Assembly: GCA_964541075.1 (NCBI GenBank)
Contig: CAZIPZ010000180.1
Location: forward strand, 1 to 8,391
Source of the DNA: CAZIPZ01 sp964541075
Lineage (GTDB): Bacteria > Acidobacteriota > Terriglobia > 20CM-2-55-15
Reading direction: 5' to 3'
Length of the DNA: 8,391 bases
A model generated the notes under the pieces. It had not been told where the DNA came from. It was given only the letters and a program-made list of their open reading frames with translations, and ran no database searches. The position numbers and the translations under genes were made by a program. Each line of letters begins with the position of its first letter. Positions within the stretch are counted from its first letter, which is position 1. This document shows, piece after piece, positions 1 to 6,828 of the stretch.

Positions 1-57
1 GTTTTTCGGCATCCCCTGTAGTAAAAACAGGAGAGGCACAAGAAAGGCGAGTTTCAT
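1..57 (-). CDS. N-terminus of a secreted protein (partial, runs off the left edge)
   Basis: The minus strand opens with ATG at 57-55 and stays open to the window edge. Its 19 visible residues are MKLAFLVPLLFLLQGMPKN: one lysine, a hydrophobic core of about 12 residues, then a polar turn. That is the start of a Sec signal peptide, so the product is probably exported or membrane-anchored. No mature sequence is visible, so no family can be named. There is no clear Shine-Dalgarno sequence. Instead an extended -10-like element ends 7 bp before the ATG, which suggests leaderless expression. The gene diverges from the secreted LolA-like gene at 204. A chance short open frame is possible, but the signal-peptide shape and the well-placed promoter element argue for a real gene. 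Confidence 0.6.
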   Translation of the reverse strand, partial: MKLAFLVPLLFLLQGMPKN

Positions 58-64
58 AGGTCGG

Positions 65-73
65 ATTGTAGCA
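65..73 (-). promoter_or_regulatory. Extended -10 element for the leftward secreted gene
   Basis: On the minus strand TGC (73-71) is followed directly by TACAAT (70-65), which is 5 of 6 matches to TATAAT with an extended TGn. Seven bases separate it from the ATG at 57, so a start point at or next to the A of ATG is expected. No -35 match is seen 16-18 bp upstream; an extended -10 can compensate for that. The same arrangement recurs before the gene at 6821. Confidence 0.4.
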
Positions 74-96
74 CAGCAAAAATCCTGTTTCGGACG

Positions 97-113
97 GGCA
101 AAGGTTCTTTGCC
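97..113. repeat. 7-bp inverted repeat in the divergent intergenic region
   Basis: GGCAAAG (97-103), loop GTT, CTTTGCC (107-113) is a perfect palindrome with a 3-base loop. It lies between two divergent genes for secreted proteins. It could be an operator for a dimeric regulator or a small hairpin. It has no following T-run, so it does not look like a terminator. Function is unknown. Confidence 0.35.
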
Positions 114-187
114 GTTGAGCTTTCGTTCCATATTGGACGCGGTCTAATCCGTATTGTTTTACAGACAGTACGCGCCAACATCCGCTA

Positions 188-193
188 TATAAT
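188..193 (+). promoter_or_regulatory. Candidate -10 element (TATAAT) for the LolA-like gene
   Basis: A perfect TATAAT lies 10 bp before the preferred ATG at 204 and overlaps the alternative ATG at 192. No good -35 is seen at 16-18 bp. If used, transcription would begin near 200, giving a nearly leaderless mRNA and excluding the ATG at 192. It may be fortuitous, because the ribosome binding site at 194-197 would then lie outside the transcript. Confidence 0.3.
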
Positions 194-197
194 GGAG
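194..197 (+). promoter_or_regulatory. Ribosome binding site deciding the start at 204
   Basis: GGAG at 194-197, in the context GGAGAAA, is 6 bases before the ATG at 204. The upstream in-frame ATG at 192 has no such site before it. This favours 204 as the translation start if the mRNA extends this far upstream. Confidence 0.5.
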
Positions 198-203
198 AAA
201 CCT

Positions 204-1082
204 ATGCTCCCTAAACATTTTGGCCCCTTACTCCTGCTTCTTTGGATTCTGTCGGGATTTGCTTTCGCCCAGAATGGTTCGGCGCCCAAAGCGGCGATCG
301 AGCAACCGGCGATTCCTGTCGATGAAATAGTCCGTCGGTTTTCTGAAAAGGAAAAACAGTTCAGGCTTGCGCGTGCCAACTATACCTACCGGCAAGATGT
401 CAAGATCCAGGAACTGAACTCCAATGATCGAGTGCTAGGAGAGCATCATCAAGTTAGCGACATCGCCTTTGATTCAAACGGCAGGCGCACTGAAAGGGTT
501 GTATACGCTCCTCAAAGCACCTTGCGAGGCATTCAATTAACCCCTCAAGACCTTCAAGATATTCGTGAGATACAACCGTTCGTGCTCACCAGTGATGAAA
601 TCGGGAAGTACAAACTCACGTATGGCGGCAAAGAGCAGGTGGACGAGATTGACTGCTTCGTCTTTGAGGTGGAGCCTAAGGTGCTTGAGAAGGGCCAGCG
701 TTATTTTCAGGGACGCATCTGGGTGGACGACCAAGATTTGCAGATCGTGAAAACGTTTGGCAAAGCTGTTCCGGACATTCGCGAGAAGGGGGAGGAGAAT
801 CTGTTTCCTCGGTTCGAAACCTATCGTGAACAAATCGACGAGTATTGGTTTCCAACCTACACCCGAGCAGTGGATACTCTGAACTTCTCAAGCGGTCCGC
901 AGCGCATCCGCCAGATCATCAAGTATGAAAACTATAAGAAATTTATCGCTGATGTGAAGCTGACATTCGGAGACGCTGTCGATGAAAATTCAACTGACAA
1001 ACCAGGGAAGGCGCCGTCTTCCGACAGCAAGGCTCCTGCGTTGGATCCTCGGCTCAAGGACCAACCAAGACCAAAAAAATAA
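204..1082 (+). CDS. Secreted LolA/RseB-like hypothetical protein
   Basis: This is a 292-residue exported protein of unknown function. Residues 1-22 form a clear signal peptide: MLPK, a poly-leucine core at about 9-13, and an AFA cleavage site before Q23. The mature part, about 60-255, is rich in beta-strand-like segments. Phrases such as GRIWVDDQDLQIVKTFG and DEYWFPTYTRA resemble the outer-membrane-lipoprotein-sorting (LolA-like) superfamily as it appears in many acidobacterial secreted proteins. That assignment is by resemblance only. The last 33 residues (260-292) are a Lys/Pro/Ser/Asp-rich, probably disordered tail. There is no lipobox. The start at 204 is preferred over 192 because of GGAG at 194-197; the longer form would add MEKP. 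The gene stands alone: it diverges from the leftward gene at 57 and converges on the gene ending at 1108, with 25 bp between and no clear terminator. Confidence 0.8.
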   Translation: MLPKHFGPLLLLLWILSGFAFAQNGSAPKAAIEQPAIPVDEIVRRFSEKEKQFRLARANYTYRQDVKIQELNSNDRVLGEHHQVSDIAFDSNGRRTERVVYAPQSTLRGIQLTPQDLQDIREIQPFVLTSDEIGKYKLTYGGKEQVDEIDCFVFEVEPKVLEKGQRYFQGRIWVDDQDLQIVKTFGKAVPDIREKGEENLFPRFETYREQIDEYWFPTYTRAVDTLNFSSGPQRIRQIIKYENYKKFIADVKLTFGDAVDENSTDKPGKAPSSDSKAPALDPRLKDQPRPKK

Positions 1083-1107
1083 GACATCATTCGCTCTGGG
1101 CCACTCG

Positions 1108-2904
1108 TCACTCGTTCGGTCTGTCCAGGCTACGCAGCATTGTTTGAGCGTTCGCATGTGCCGGATCGACTTCAAGTACGCTCAGCAATTCACGCCTTGC
1201 GTCATCGAGTTTGCCCTGCCTCAGGAATACCAGCGCTAGGTTGCTTCGGGCGTCGACATAGCCCGGCGATATCCTCAAGGCCTCCATGTATTCAGCCGCT
1301 GCCTCACTCAACTTGCTCTTTGAGAACAGAATATTCGCTAGATTGTTGTGTGCGCTGGCGTGGTTAGGATTCAGGCGTATGGCTTCGGAAAAATGCGTGC
1401 TCGCTTCATCCCATTTATTCAACGCGACCAATTCAACCCCCATGTTGTAGTGCGCTTCAGTAAAGCTGGGATTGATGCGTAGAGCCTCTTTCAGATGCGC
1501 AATAGCTTCAGCATTCCTATTCAAGCGTCCCAATTCGGCAGCGAGACCCTGTTCTGCGACGTAGTTGTTTTTGGTGACATCGACTGCTCTTCCCCAGAGA
1601 GCCAGACTGTCTTTCCAGAATTCGACCTGCCTCGAAGCGATGACCGCGCAAGACAGGACCGTCGCGGTTGACAGAACCATCAATGTAGGTTTCCTGTGCG
1701 GAAACCCTTTAAGAAGATTGGGCGCCCCCCAGGCAACGATCACAGACAAACCAATGAGAGGTATATAGGTGTAGCGGTCTGCCATTGGTTGCATCCCAAC
1801 CTGCACAATTCCTATAACTGGGACAAGGGTGCCAAGAAATCCAAACCATCCCGCTGTCACGTAGGGAAAGCGCAGTACCGCTCGAAATGCCAGAACTGAC
1901 ACAACCAGCAGAGCCGCCAAAGCAAGAACCCACATGAGAAATGACGGCGGCGAGTAAGGATAGAGCACGGCAAGCCGAACGGGCCAAAAAGCTTTTCCGA
2001 TGTATGTCATATAGGATACAAGCGCATTCTCCATCCGTACATTGATAGGGAGCGCTTCCAAAGCCGTGACCGCACTCGCTCCTTGCTGGGCAAGAATGGT
2101 CAAGGAACTGGAGATCATGGAGAGAACGAACAACGGCGCTTTTTCGCCGGCTAGTTGAAACAGTTGGCTCCAGGGGATACCTATGGCTCTCTCCGGACTC
2201 TTGATCGCGAAACTAGAAGCGGTCAAGCGACGGAGAGGCCACAAATCGATAAGGAGAAGGACAAACGGAAGGGTCACTAGCATTGGTTTTGCCATTAGTC
2301 CTAGCGCAAAGAAAAAGACCACAAGCGCATACCGCCACGGTTGACGGTCAGTGGTGTACGCCCAATACGCCCAGACGGAGAGAATGCCAAAGAAGGTGCT
2401 TAAAACATCCTTGCGCTCGGATATCCACGCTACGGATTCAACGTGAAGCGGATGCGCCGCAAACACCGCAGCTACAAAAGTACTCTGACGTATCTGTGCC
2501 GTCATTCGAAATAGCAGCCAGAACAACAGGACGGAGTTCACAATGTGCAGGATGACGTTTGTGGCATGGTATCCGCCGGCGTTCCGGCCGTAGAATTCTG
2601 CGTCCAGCATGTAGGAGATCCATGTCAGCGGATGCCAGTTTGCCTGGTCTTGAGTAGTTAGGCTCCACCAAATTCCATCCCAACTCAGGCCCGCCAACAC
2701 TTTGGAATTCAGGAATACGTAGTCGTCGTCATCGAAGTTGACGAAGTCGTACTGCCACACCTGGTTGTAAATGAACAGGTTGATCGCAACAAGAAACAGG
2801 CCCGCTAGGATAAATGAGATTGCAAAAGTCGATGATGTCGTCGAACTGGAGTTTCCCTCTGAAGGTTTTCCCGCGGAGGTTTTCGCTCCTTGTCGCTGCT
2901 TCAT
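1108..2904 (-). CDS. GT-C glycosyltransferase-like membrane protein with C-terminal TPRs (TMTC-like)
   Basis: This 598-residue polytopic inner-membrane protein has a charged, Ser/Thr-rich tail (1-25), TM1 at about 27-49, then an acidic cluster D58-D61 in the first loop, as expected for the metal/substrate site of GT-C glycosyltransferases. About ten further membrane segments run to residue 424. Landmarks shared with TMTC-type proteins are HPLHVESVAW (151-160), RKD (164-166), AKPMLVTLP (205-213) and ADRYTYIP (375-382). Four TPR units follow at about 447-582, with a partial one at the end. Eukaryotic TMTC proteins are O-mannosyltransferases. The bacterial members probably transfer a sugar from a polyprenyl carrier, but donor and acceptor are not shown here. 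The start is firm because an in-frame TAG lies immediately before the ATG. The Shine-Dalgarno is weak (GAG, 8 bases upstream). The gene is monocistronic in this window and diverges from yebC. Confidence 0.85.
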   Translation of the reverse strand: MKQRQGAKTSAGKPSEGNSSSTTSSTFAISFILAGLFLVAINLFIYNQVWQYDFVNFDDDDYVFLNSKVLAGLSWDGIWWSLTTQDQANWHPLTWISYMLDAEFYGRNAGGYHATNVILHIVNSVLLFWLLFRMTAQIRQSTFVAAVFAAHPLHVESVAWISERKDVLSTFFGILSVWAYWAYTTDRQPWRYALVVFFFALGLMAKPMLVTLPFVLLLIDLWPLRRLTASSFAIKSPERAIGIPWSQLFQLAGEKAPLFVLSMISSSLTILAQQGASAVTALEALPINVRMENALVSYMTYIGKAFWPVRLAVLYPYSPPSFLMWVLALAALLVVSVLAFRAVLRFPYVTAGWFGFLGTLVPVIGIVQVGMQPMADRYTYIPLIGLSVIVAWGAPNLLKGFPHRKPTLMVLSTATVLSCAVIASRQVEFWKDSLALWGRAVDVTKNNYVAEQGLAAELGRLNRNAEAIAHLKEALRINPSFTEAHYNMGVELVALNKWDEASTHFSEAIRLNPNHASAHNNLANILFSKSKLSEAAAEYMEALRISPGYVDARSNLALVFLRQGKLDDARRELLSVLEVDPAHANAQTMLRSLDRPNE

Positions 2905-3023
2905 CTATGGTTCTCGCACGGTGACTGAAAATGCATCAACTTGCGCTCTATTTTCACGCTCACACCGGCTAATTTCGAAGCACGTTTTTCAAGTCATTGC
3001 CTCATCCGTCACCTTGTTTTCTA

Positions 3024-3053
3024 GCTCGCTCCGCGGAGGCCCGCGCAGCGAGC
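3024..3053. repeat. Strong GC-rich hairpin between the divergent genes
   Basis: GCTCGCT (3024-3030) pairs with AGCGAGC (3047-3053). After one C-C mismatch (3031/3046), CGCGG (3032-3036) pairs with CCGCG (3041-3045) around an AGGC loop, so 12 of 13 stem positions pair. It is neither followed by a T-run nor placed at a gene end. It lies upstream of the candidate yebC promoter. It could be a REP-like dispersed palindrome, an insulator or a protein-binding site. Confidence 0.55.
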
Positions 3054-3061
3054 CTCATTTA

Positions 3062-3074
3062 GCCCGGTTCGGGC
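3062..3074. repeat. Second short GC hairpin
   Basis: GCCCG (3062-3066), loop GTT, CGGGC (3070-3074) is a perfect 5-bp stem 8 bases after the larger hairpin and just before the candidate yebC -35 box. No T-run follows it, so a terminator is unlikely. Confidence 0.4.
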
Positions 3075-3075
3075 G

Positions 3076-3105
3076 TTGCCGCTCATCTGGAAGGTCTGCT
3101 AAACT
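3076..3105 (+). promoter_or_regulatory. Candidate promoter of yebC-ruvC
   Basis: TTGCCG (3076-3081, 4 of 6 to TTGACA) is followed after 18 bp by TAAACT (3100-3105, 4 of 6 to TATAAT), preceded by TGC at 3097-3099 (extended -10). The predicted start point is near 3112, giving a leader of about 28 nt that contains the yebC ribosome binding site. It fits by position; no other site in the region is better. Confidence 0.45.
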
Positions 3106-3128
3106 TAAGCGGAATCTGGCAAATAGCG

Positions 3129-3134
3129 AAGGAG
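3129..3134 (+). promoter_or_regulatory. Ribosome binding site of yebC
   Basis: AAGGAG at 3129-3134 is 5 bases before the ATG at 3140. It decides the start: the reading frame is open upstream to 2771, but those codons lie antisense to the GT-C/TPR gene and the intergenic region and have no comparable site. Confidence 0.8.
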
Positions 3135-3139
3135 AGACT

Positions 3140-3889
3140 ATGTCTGGCCATTCGAAGTGGCACAGTATTAAACACAAAAAGGCTGCCACGGACTCGAAGC
3201 GCGGCCGCGCGTTTACGAAACTTATCAAAGAAATCACGATTGCGGCACGCATCGGCGGCGGCGATCAAGAATCAAACCCACGATTGCGCAAGGCTGTGTC
3301 TGACGCGAAAGGGCTGAACATGCCCGCTGACAATATTAAGCGCGCGATAATGAAAGGCACTGGCGAACTGGAAGGCGGCCACCTGGAAGAAGTAACCTAC
3401 GAAGGCTATGGGCCTGGCGGTGTTGCGCTTATTGCCCAGGCGGTGACTGATAATCGCAACAGAACGGTCAGTGAAATTCGACATGTCTTTTCGAAACACG
3501 GCGGAAACATGGGCGAGGCGGGATCTGTTTCCTGGATGTTTCACAAGAAAGGCTATATCGCAGTTGAAAAATCAAAGGCTGATGAAGAGACGTTGATGAC
3601 CCTTGCGATCGACGCTGGTGCAGACGATTTCTCAAGTGACGAAAGCACTTACGAGATTTACACATCGCCTGACGTCTTCGAAGGCGTCCTGGCCGCGGTC
3701 AAGGCAAAAGGGATTGAGACATCAACTGCCGAAGTATCGATGATTCCCCAGAATTATGTGAAGGTTGAGGGCAAGAATGCTCAGCAAGTGCTGAAACTCA
3801 TGGAAGCTCTCGACGAACACGACGACGTGCAGCAAGTGTACGGGAACTTCGATATTGAGGAGTCGGAGTTGGCGGAAGCGGTTTCGTGA
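3140..3889 (+). CDS. yebC: YebC/PmpR/TACO1-family protein
   Basis: This is a 249-residue cytosolic protein, the usual length of the family. It begins with the hallmark MSGHSKWHSIKHKK and carries the YEGYGPGGVALI signature at about 87-98, followed by DNRNRTVSEIRHVFSKHGG. The family was first described as transcriptional regulators (PmpR-type). More recent work on some bacterial members and mitochondrial TACO1 ties it to helping ribosomes through difficult, proline-rich stretches. Which role applies here cannot be told from sequence. The start at 3140 is fixed by the conserved N-terminus and the AAGGAG at 3129. It is the first gene of a rightward cluster, 45 bp before ruvC; yebC next to ruvC is a widespread arrangement. 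The stop codon lies in the loop of a small inverted repeat (3881-3897). Confidence 0.97.
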   Translation: MSGHSKWHSIKHKKAATDSKRGRAFTKLIKEITIAARIGGGDQESNPRLRKAVSDAKGLNMPADNIKRAIMKGTGELEGGHLEEVTYEGYGPGGVALIAQAVTDNRNRTVSEIRHVFSKHGGNMGEAGSVSWMFHKKGYIAVEKSKADEETLMTLAIDAGADDFSSDESTYEIYTSPDVFEGVLAAVKAKGIETSTAEVSMIPQNYVKVEGKNAQQVLKLMEALDEHDDVQQVYGNFDIEESELAEAVS

Positions 3890-3926
3890 TGCGAAACGGC
3901 TACCAGTGTCAGAGGGACGCGTTTCG
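3881..3926 (+). other. Alternative-pairing repeats at the yebC-ruvC junction
   Basis: GTTTCG occurs at 3881-3886 and again at 3921-3926, with its complement CGAAAC between them at 3892-3897. The middle copy can pair with the left copy (6 bp, 5-nt loop holding the yebC stop codon) or with the right copy (CGAAACG 3892-3898 with CGTTTCG 3920-3926, 7 bp, 21-nt loop), but not both. The right-hand stem ends 8 bases before the ruvC ATG. It might couple or tune ruvC translation. The stems are short and chance is possible. Confidence 0.3.
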
Positions 3927-3934
3927 AAAATAGT

Positions 3935-4432
3935 ATGCGGGTCCTCGGCATAGATTGTGGATCCCGAATCACTGGGTACGGCATTATTGATGCCAACCGA
4001 ACGGGTTGTTCGCTCGTTGATTTCGGTGCTATCCGCGTTGAGTCTTCTATTCCTCTAGCCTTGCGCTTGAAAACCGTTTATTCGGGCATCGCTAAGGTTA
4101 TCGGCAAATTCCAGCCAGACGCGGCAGCTTTTGAGAGTTTGTTCTACGCCACCAATGCGCAGAGCGCTTTGAAACTGGGCCATGTGCGGGGAGTTTTGAT
4201 GTTTGCGGCAGTCGAAGCAAACCTGCCGGTCGCCGAGTATTCCCCGCTGCAAGTAAAGAGCGCGGTCACCGGGTATGGTAGGGCTGAGAAAGCGCAAGTC
4301 CAGCACATGGTTCGCACTCTACTGAAACTGAAAATTTCACCTCATCCGTATGATGCTTCAGATGCTTTAGCTGTGGCGATTTGTCACGTTCATTCTGGTG
4401 AAACCCAAAAGGCTCCATCGGCCCATCTATGA
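3935..4432 (+). CDS. ruvC: Holliday junction resolvase RuvC
   Basis: This 165-residue endodeoxyribonuclease makes paired nicks in four-way DNA junctions during recombination repair, working with the RuvAB branch-migration motor. The RNase H-like fold is intact: MRVLGIDCGSRITGYG opens strand 1, and the four acidic catalytic residues are D7, E67 (in AAFESLFYATN), D140 and D143 (in PYDASDALA). The conserved Y114-G115 and K119 of the GYGRAEKAQV segment are also present. Length is close to normal, with a short tail after the last helix. ATG at 3935 is the only possible start: the frame has no ATG, GTG or TTG between the in-frame stop at 3887 and 3935. No Shine-Dalgarno sequence is seen. It lies 45 bp after yebC and overlaps the next gene by ATGA. 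ruvA and ruvB do not follow, so they must be elsewhere. Confidence 0.97.
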   Translation: MRVLGIDCGSRITGYGIIDANRTGCSLVDFGAIRVESSIPLALRLKTVYSGIAKVIGKFQPDAAAFESLFYATNAQSALKLGHVRGVLMFAAVEANLPVAEYSPLQVKSAVTGYGRAEKAQVQHMVRTLLKLKISPHPYDASDALAVAICHVHSGETQKAPSAHL

Positions 4433-5046
4433 TTGTTACTACTATTGTTTCCCTAGTCGTATCGCTGCAGGCCTTCTTTAGCTTTACATACTGCCGCGAC
4501 AACACACGCGGGCCCTACGAAACCCAGTGCGTCGAACTGAAGCCGACGGGTGATGGCGACGTTAGGTTCAAGCGGCGGGAAGCCGAATCAGTAAGCGTCC
4601 AAATAACGCTTTCTGGGCGGGCAAAGGATCGATTTCTTTCTGTTCTCGAGGGAGTGAATTACTTGGAACAAGGTTCCACGTATGAATCGGGAAAGAAAGT
4701 GGCTGACCTCGGACTGAAACGCTTGACCGTCCAACTTCCTTCAGGAAAACGTGAAGCCACTTTCAATTACTCCAGTCGCAAAGACGTTACGGATCTAGTG
4801 AATTTTTTTGAAGCACTGATCAATCGGGAGACTATTGGTTTCGACATCGATAACGCGATGCAGTTTGAAAGACTAAGTATTCCGAAACGCTTGGAAATGA
4901 TCGAGAATGAACTCAAAGCGAACCGAATTGCCGACCCTCCGCGTCTCATCCCCCTTTTGGAGAAAATTGAGGCAGACCAACGTTTGATGAATTTTGCAAG
5001 GACTCGCGCAACTAAAATCAAGCAGCAGATTCAGACCCAGAAGTAG
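4429..5046 (+). CDS. Unknown protein coupled to ruvC, with hydrophobic N-terminus
   Basis: I do not recognise a family. The 205-residue product starts with a hydrophobic segment (1-21, MIVTTIVSLVVSLQAFFSFT) lacking positive charges. This could be a membrane anchor or an atypical signal peptide; the residues before C22 (FTY) do not make a lipobox. The rest is soluble and charged: a probable alpha/beta region at about 35-145, with LKRLTVQLPSGKREATFNYSSRKDVTDLVNFFEAL as its most regular part, then a helical, possibly coiled-coil tail (150-203). C22 and C34 could form a disulphide if exported. Its ATG overlaps the ruvC stop (ATGA, 4429-4432), a classic sign of translational coupling. The position is where ruvA would be expected, but no RuvA features are present. 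It converges on the next gene with 41 bp between and no clear terminator. Confidence 0.8.
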   Translation: MIVTTIVSLVVSLQAFFSFTYCRDNTRGPYETQCVELKPTGDGDVRFKRREAESVSVQITLSGRAKDRFLSVLEGVNYLEQGSTYESGKKVADLGLKRLTVQLPSGKREATFNYSSRKDVTDLVNFFEALINRETIGFDIDNAMQFERLSIPKRLEMIENELKANRIADPPRLIPLLEKIEADQRLMNFARTRATKIKQQIQTQK

Positions 5047-5087
5047 ACGACCGTAGCTGCCGTTGGTTGATGATGTGATCTCCCCGA

Positions 5088-6821
5088 CTAAGGCATGTTC
5101 GTGCCGGTTGCCCTCATTAAGTGAATCCGCGCTTCCTCATACATAGGATTAATTCGAAGCGCTTCCTTGAAGTTCGTCACCGCCTCTTCATAATTACCTT
5201 GCTGAAGCATCGCGATGCCTAGATAGTCGCGTGCGACTTCATTCAAAGGGCCGAGTTCAATCGCTTTTTTGAAGTGTTCTATCGCCTTAGGATAGTCTTG
5301 ATCGGCCTCGAGGTAAACACCGCCCAGATATAGGTAACCCCAATCGCCGTTAGGTTGAATCTCAATTGCAGTTTGGAAGTGCTGCCGTGCGAGGCTGAAG
5401 TCTCCAGCGCGAGCCGCAATTGCACCAAGGCCCACGTGTGCGCGATAACGCTCGAACGGGAGCTGCATGAAACGGCGATCGTCAAGATGGGAGATTGCTG
5501 ATTCGAGCAGGTTCTTTGCGCCCTTGTCGTCATTTCTTTTAAGGTAGATATCGGCAAGGTTCAGTCGCATATGGCTAGCTTCTGGTTGGACTCGAAGCGT
5601 GGCAGAGTACAACTGCTCGTCATTAACCCAAGCCTGATTGCGGTAGATCGTCATCAAACCGAAACCTGCAATGACGATCCAGAGGCCTATTCGCCCACGG
5701 TATGGCGCTAGGCGGATGATGACGCTGACCAACAACACGCACATTGCGAAACTAGGGATATACAGGTATCTCTCAGCCACAAACGCATAGCTGATTCCCT
5801 TGAAGTAAAAAACGGGGATCAGCATTGCCGCGAAGCAGGCGAACCAAGTTACAGCATCAAGAACACGCGTTCTCAGAAGGATGATAACTGTCAGCACCGT
5901 CGCAATCAGAACCAGAGATATGACGGTCTGGAAGCCGGCATCGGACAAATGCACTGGCAACAGATGAAAGGCATTCAGCGGGTAAGGTGCTATCGCGTAT
6001 CTGATGTAATCGGCGAATACTCTTGCAGCGAGACCAATCCAGTCCAGCCAGGTTGCTGAGATTGGCAGCTGAGAAGTTGCAACAAGACCCAGCGCGTGTA
6101 TTCTTGCGGGTAGATACAGGGCAATGACAATCCCGAACGGTGCAAGTGACCTAATGCTGTCCCCGAAACTGCGTCGGTGCTCCGGATGCAACCACTGTAC
6201 CAAAAACAGGCAGATGGGCAATGTGACCGCCATTTCCTTGAATAGCAGCGCTGCCAGAAACAGGAGGCTCGTTAAGCCCATCCACATTGGGCGACGTGTT
6301 TTCTTGTACTGTAGAAAAGCCCAAAAGGCAGCGAAATAAAAAGCTCCAGCGGCCACGTCGGGAATTCCCGCAATCCAGGCTACAGCCTCGGTGTGAATTG
6401 GATGAACAGCAAACAGCGCCGCCGCAAACAAGGATGTTCCAGGCGAGTGCAAGAGCTCAATGCACAGCAGATATACAAAGAGACTTGCGGCTATGTGAAA
6501 TAAGAGGCTCATCCAATGGTAGGCCCCGGGCGAAAGGCCTCCGAGTTGGTAGGCCACCATATAAGTGACAGTCTGAAGCGGTCGATAATAATTGGTCTGG
6601 TTTTGCACACTCGGACCGAGAAATGACCAGAATGATGAACTGAAGGCGGAAGGCAAGTTGGACATTTCCCGGATCCGCCAATTCTTCAAGATTTGCGTTT
6701 GATCATCCCAAACGAAGCTTCCTGACAGGGAGTTTGCATAGCATCCCACACAGATCGTGAGGATCAACGCCATATGCCACCAGGGCTTGGTCGCATTTGC
6801 CTTTGTAGGCTTTCTTTTCAT
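5088..6821 (-). CDS. Second GT-C/TPR membrane protein (TMTC-like paralogue)
   Basis: This 577-residue polytopic membrane protein has the same plan as the product of 1108-2904. A basic N-terminus (MKRKPTK) is followed by TM1 at about 14-31, an acidic pair D39-D40 (FVWDDQ) in the first loop, about ten more membrane segments, HPIHTEAVAW (140-149), FKEMAVTLP (194-202) and AERYLYIP (349-356). Four TPR-like units follow (about 415-447, 458-491, 492-526, 527-560). A sugar transferase using a polyprenyl-linked donor in the cytoplasmic membrane is the likely role; substrate unknown. The RKD motif of the other copy is replaced by IPD here, so the two are diverged and probably have different substrates. 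A TTG at 6878 would add 19 residues, but a strong promoter lies inside that stretch, so the ATG at 6821 is chosen. It has no Shine-Dalgarno. amrB lies upstream on the same strand, 99 bp away. Confidence 0.85.
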   Translation of the reverse strand: MKRKPTKANATKPWWHMALILTICVGCYANSLSGSFVWDDQTQILKNWRIREMSNLPSAFSSSFWSFLGPSVQNQTNYYRPLQTVTYMVAYQLGGLSPGAYHWMSLLFHIAASLFVYLLCIELLHSPGTSLFAAALFAVHPIHTEAVAWIAGIPDVAAGAFYFAAFWAFLQYKKTRRPMWMGLTSLLFLAALLFKEMAVTLPICLFLVQWLHPEHRRSFGDSIRSLAPFGIVIALYLPARIHALGLVATSQLPISATWLDWIGLAARVFADYIRYAIAPYPLNAFHLLPVHLSDAGFQTVISLVLIATVLTVIILLRTRVLDAVTWFACFAAMLIPVFYFKGISYAFVAERYLYIPSFAMCVLLVSVIIRLAPYRGRIGLWIVIAGFGLMTIYRNQAWVNDEQLYSATLRVQPEASHMRLNLADIYLKRNDDKGAKNLLESAISHLDDRRFMQLPFERYRAHVGLGAIAARAGDFSLARQHFQTAIEIQPNGDWGYLYLGGVYLEADQDYPKAIEHFKKAIELGPLNEVARDYLGIAMLQQGNYEEAVTNFKEALRINPMYEEARIHLMRATGTNMP

Positions 6822-6828
6822 GGAGCGT

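Noticed and set aside
537..833. 98-codon antisense frame inside the LolA-like gene
   Set aside because: It overlaps a well-supported secreted-protein gene on the other strand, has no ribosome binding site and no recognisable features.
1083..1107. Possible terminator between the convergent genes
   Set aside because: No stem followed by a T-run is visible on either strand. The A-run at 1073-1079 belongs to the last lysine codons of the LolA-like gene.
2771..3139. 123-codon open extension upstream of the yebC start
   Set aside because: It runs antisense through the GT-C/TPR gene start and the intergenic hairpins, lacks any YebC-family similarity, and the hallmark MSGHSKWH start at 3140 has a strong ribosome binding site.
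5047..5087. Possible terminator between the ruvC-coupled gene and the second GT-C/TPR gene
   Set aside because: No stable inverted repeat with a T-run is seen in the 41-bp gap.
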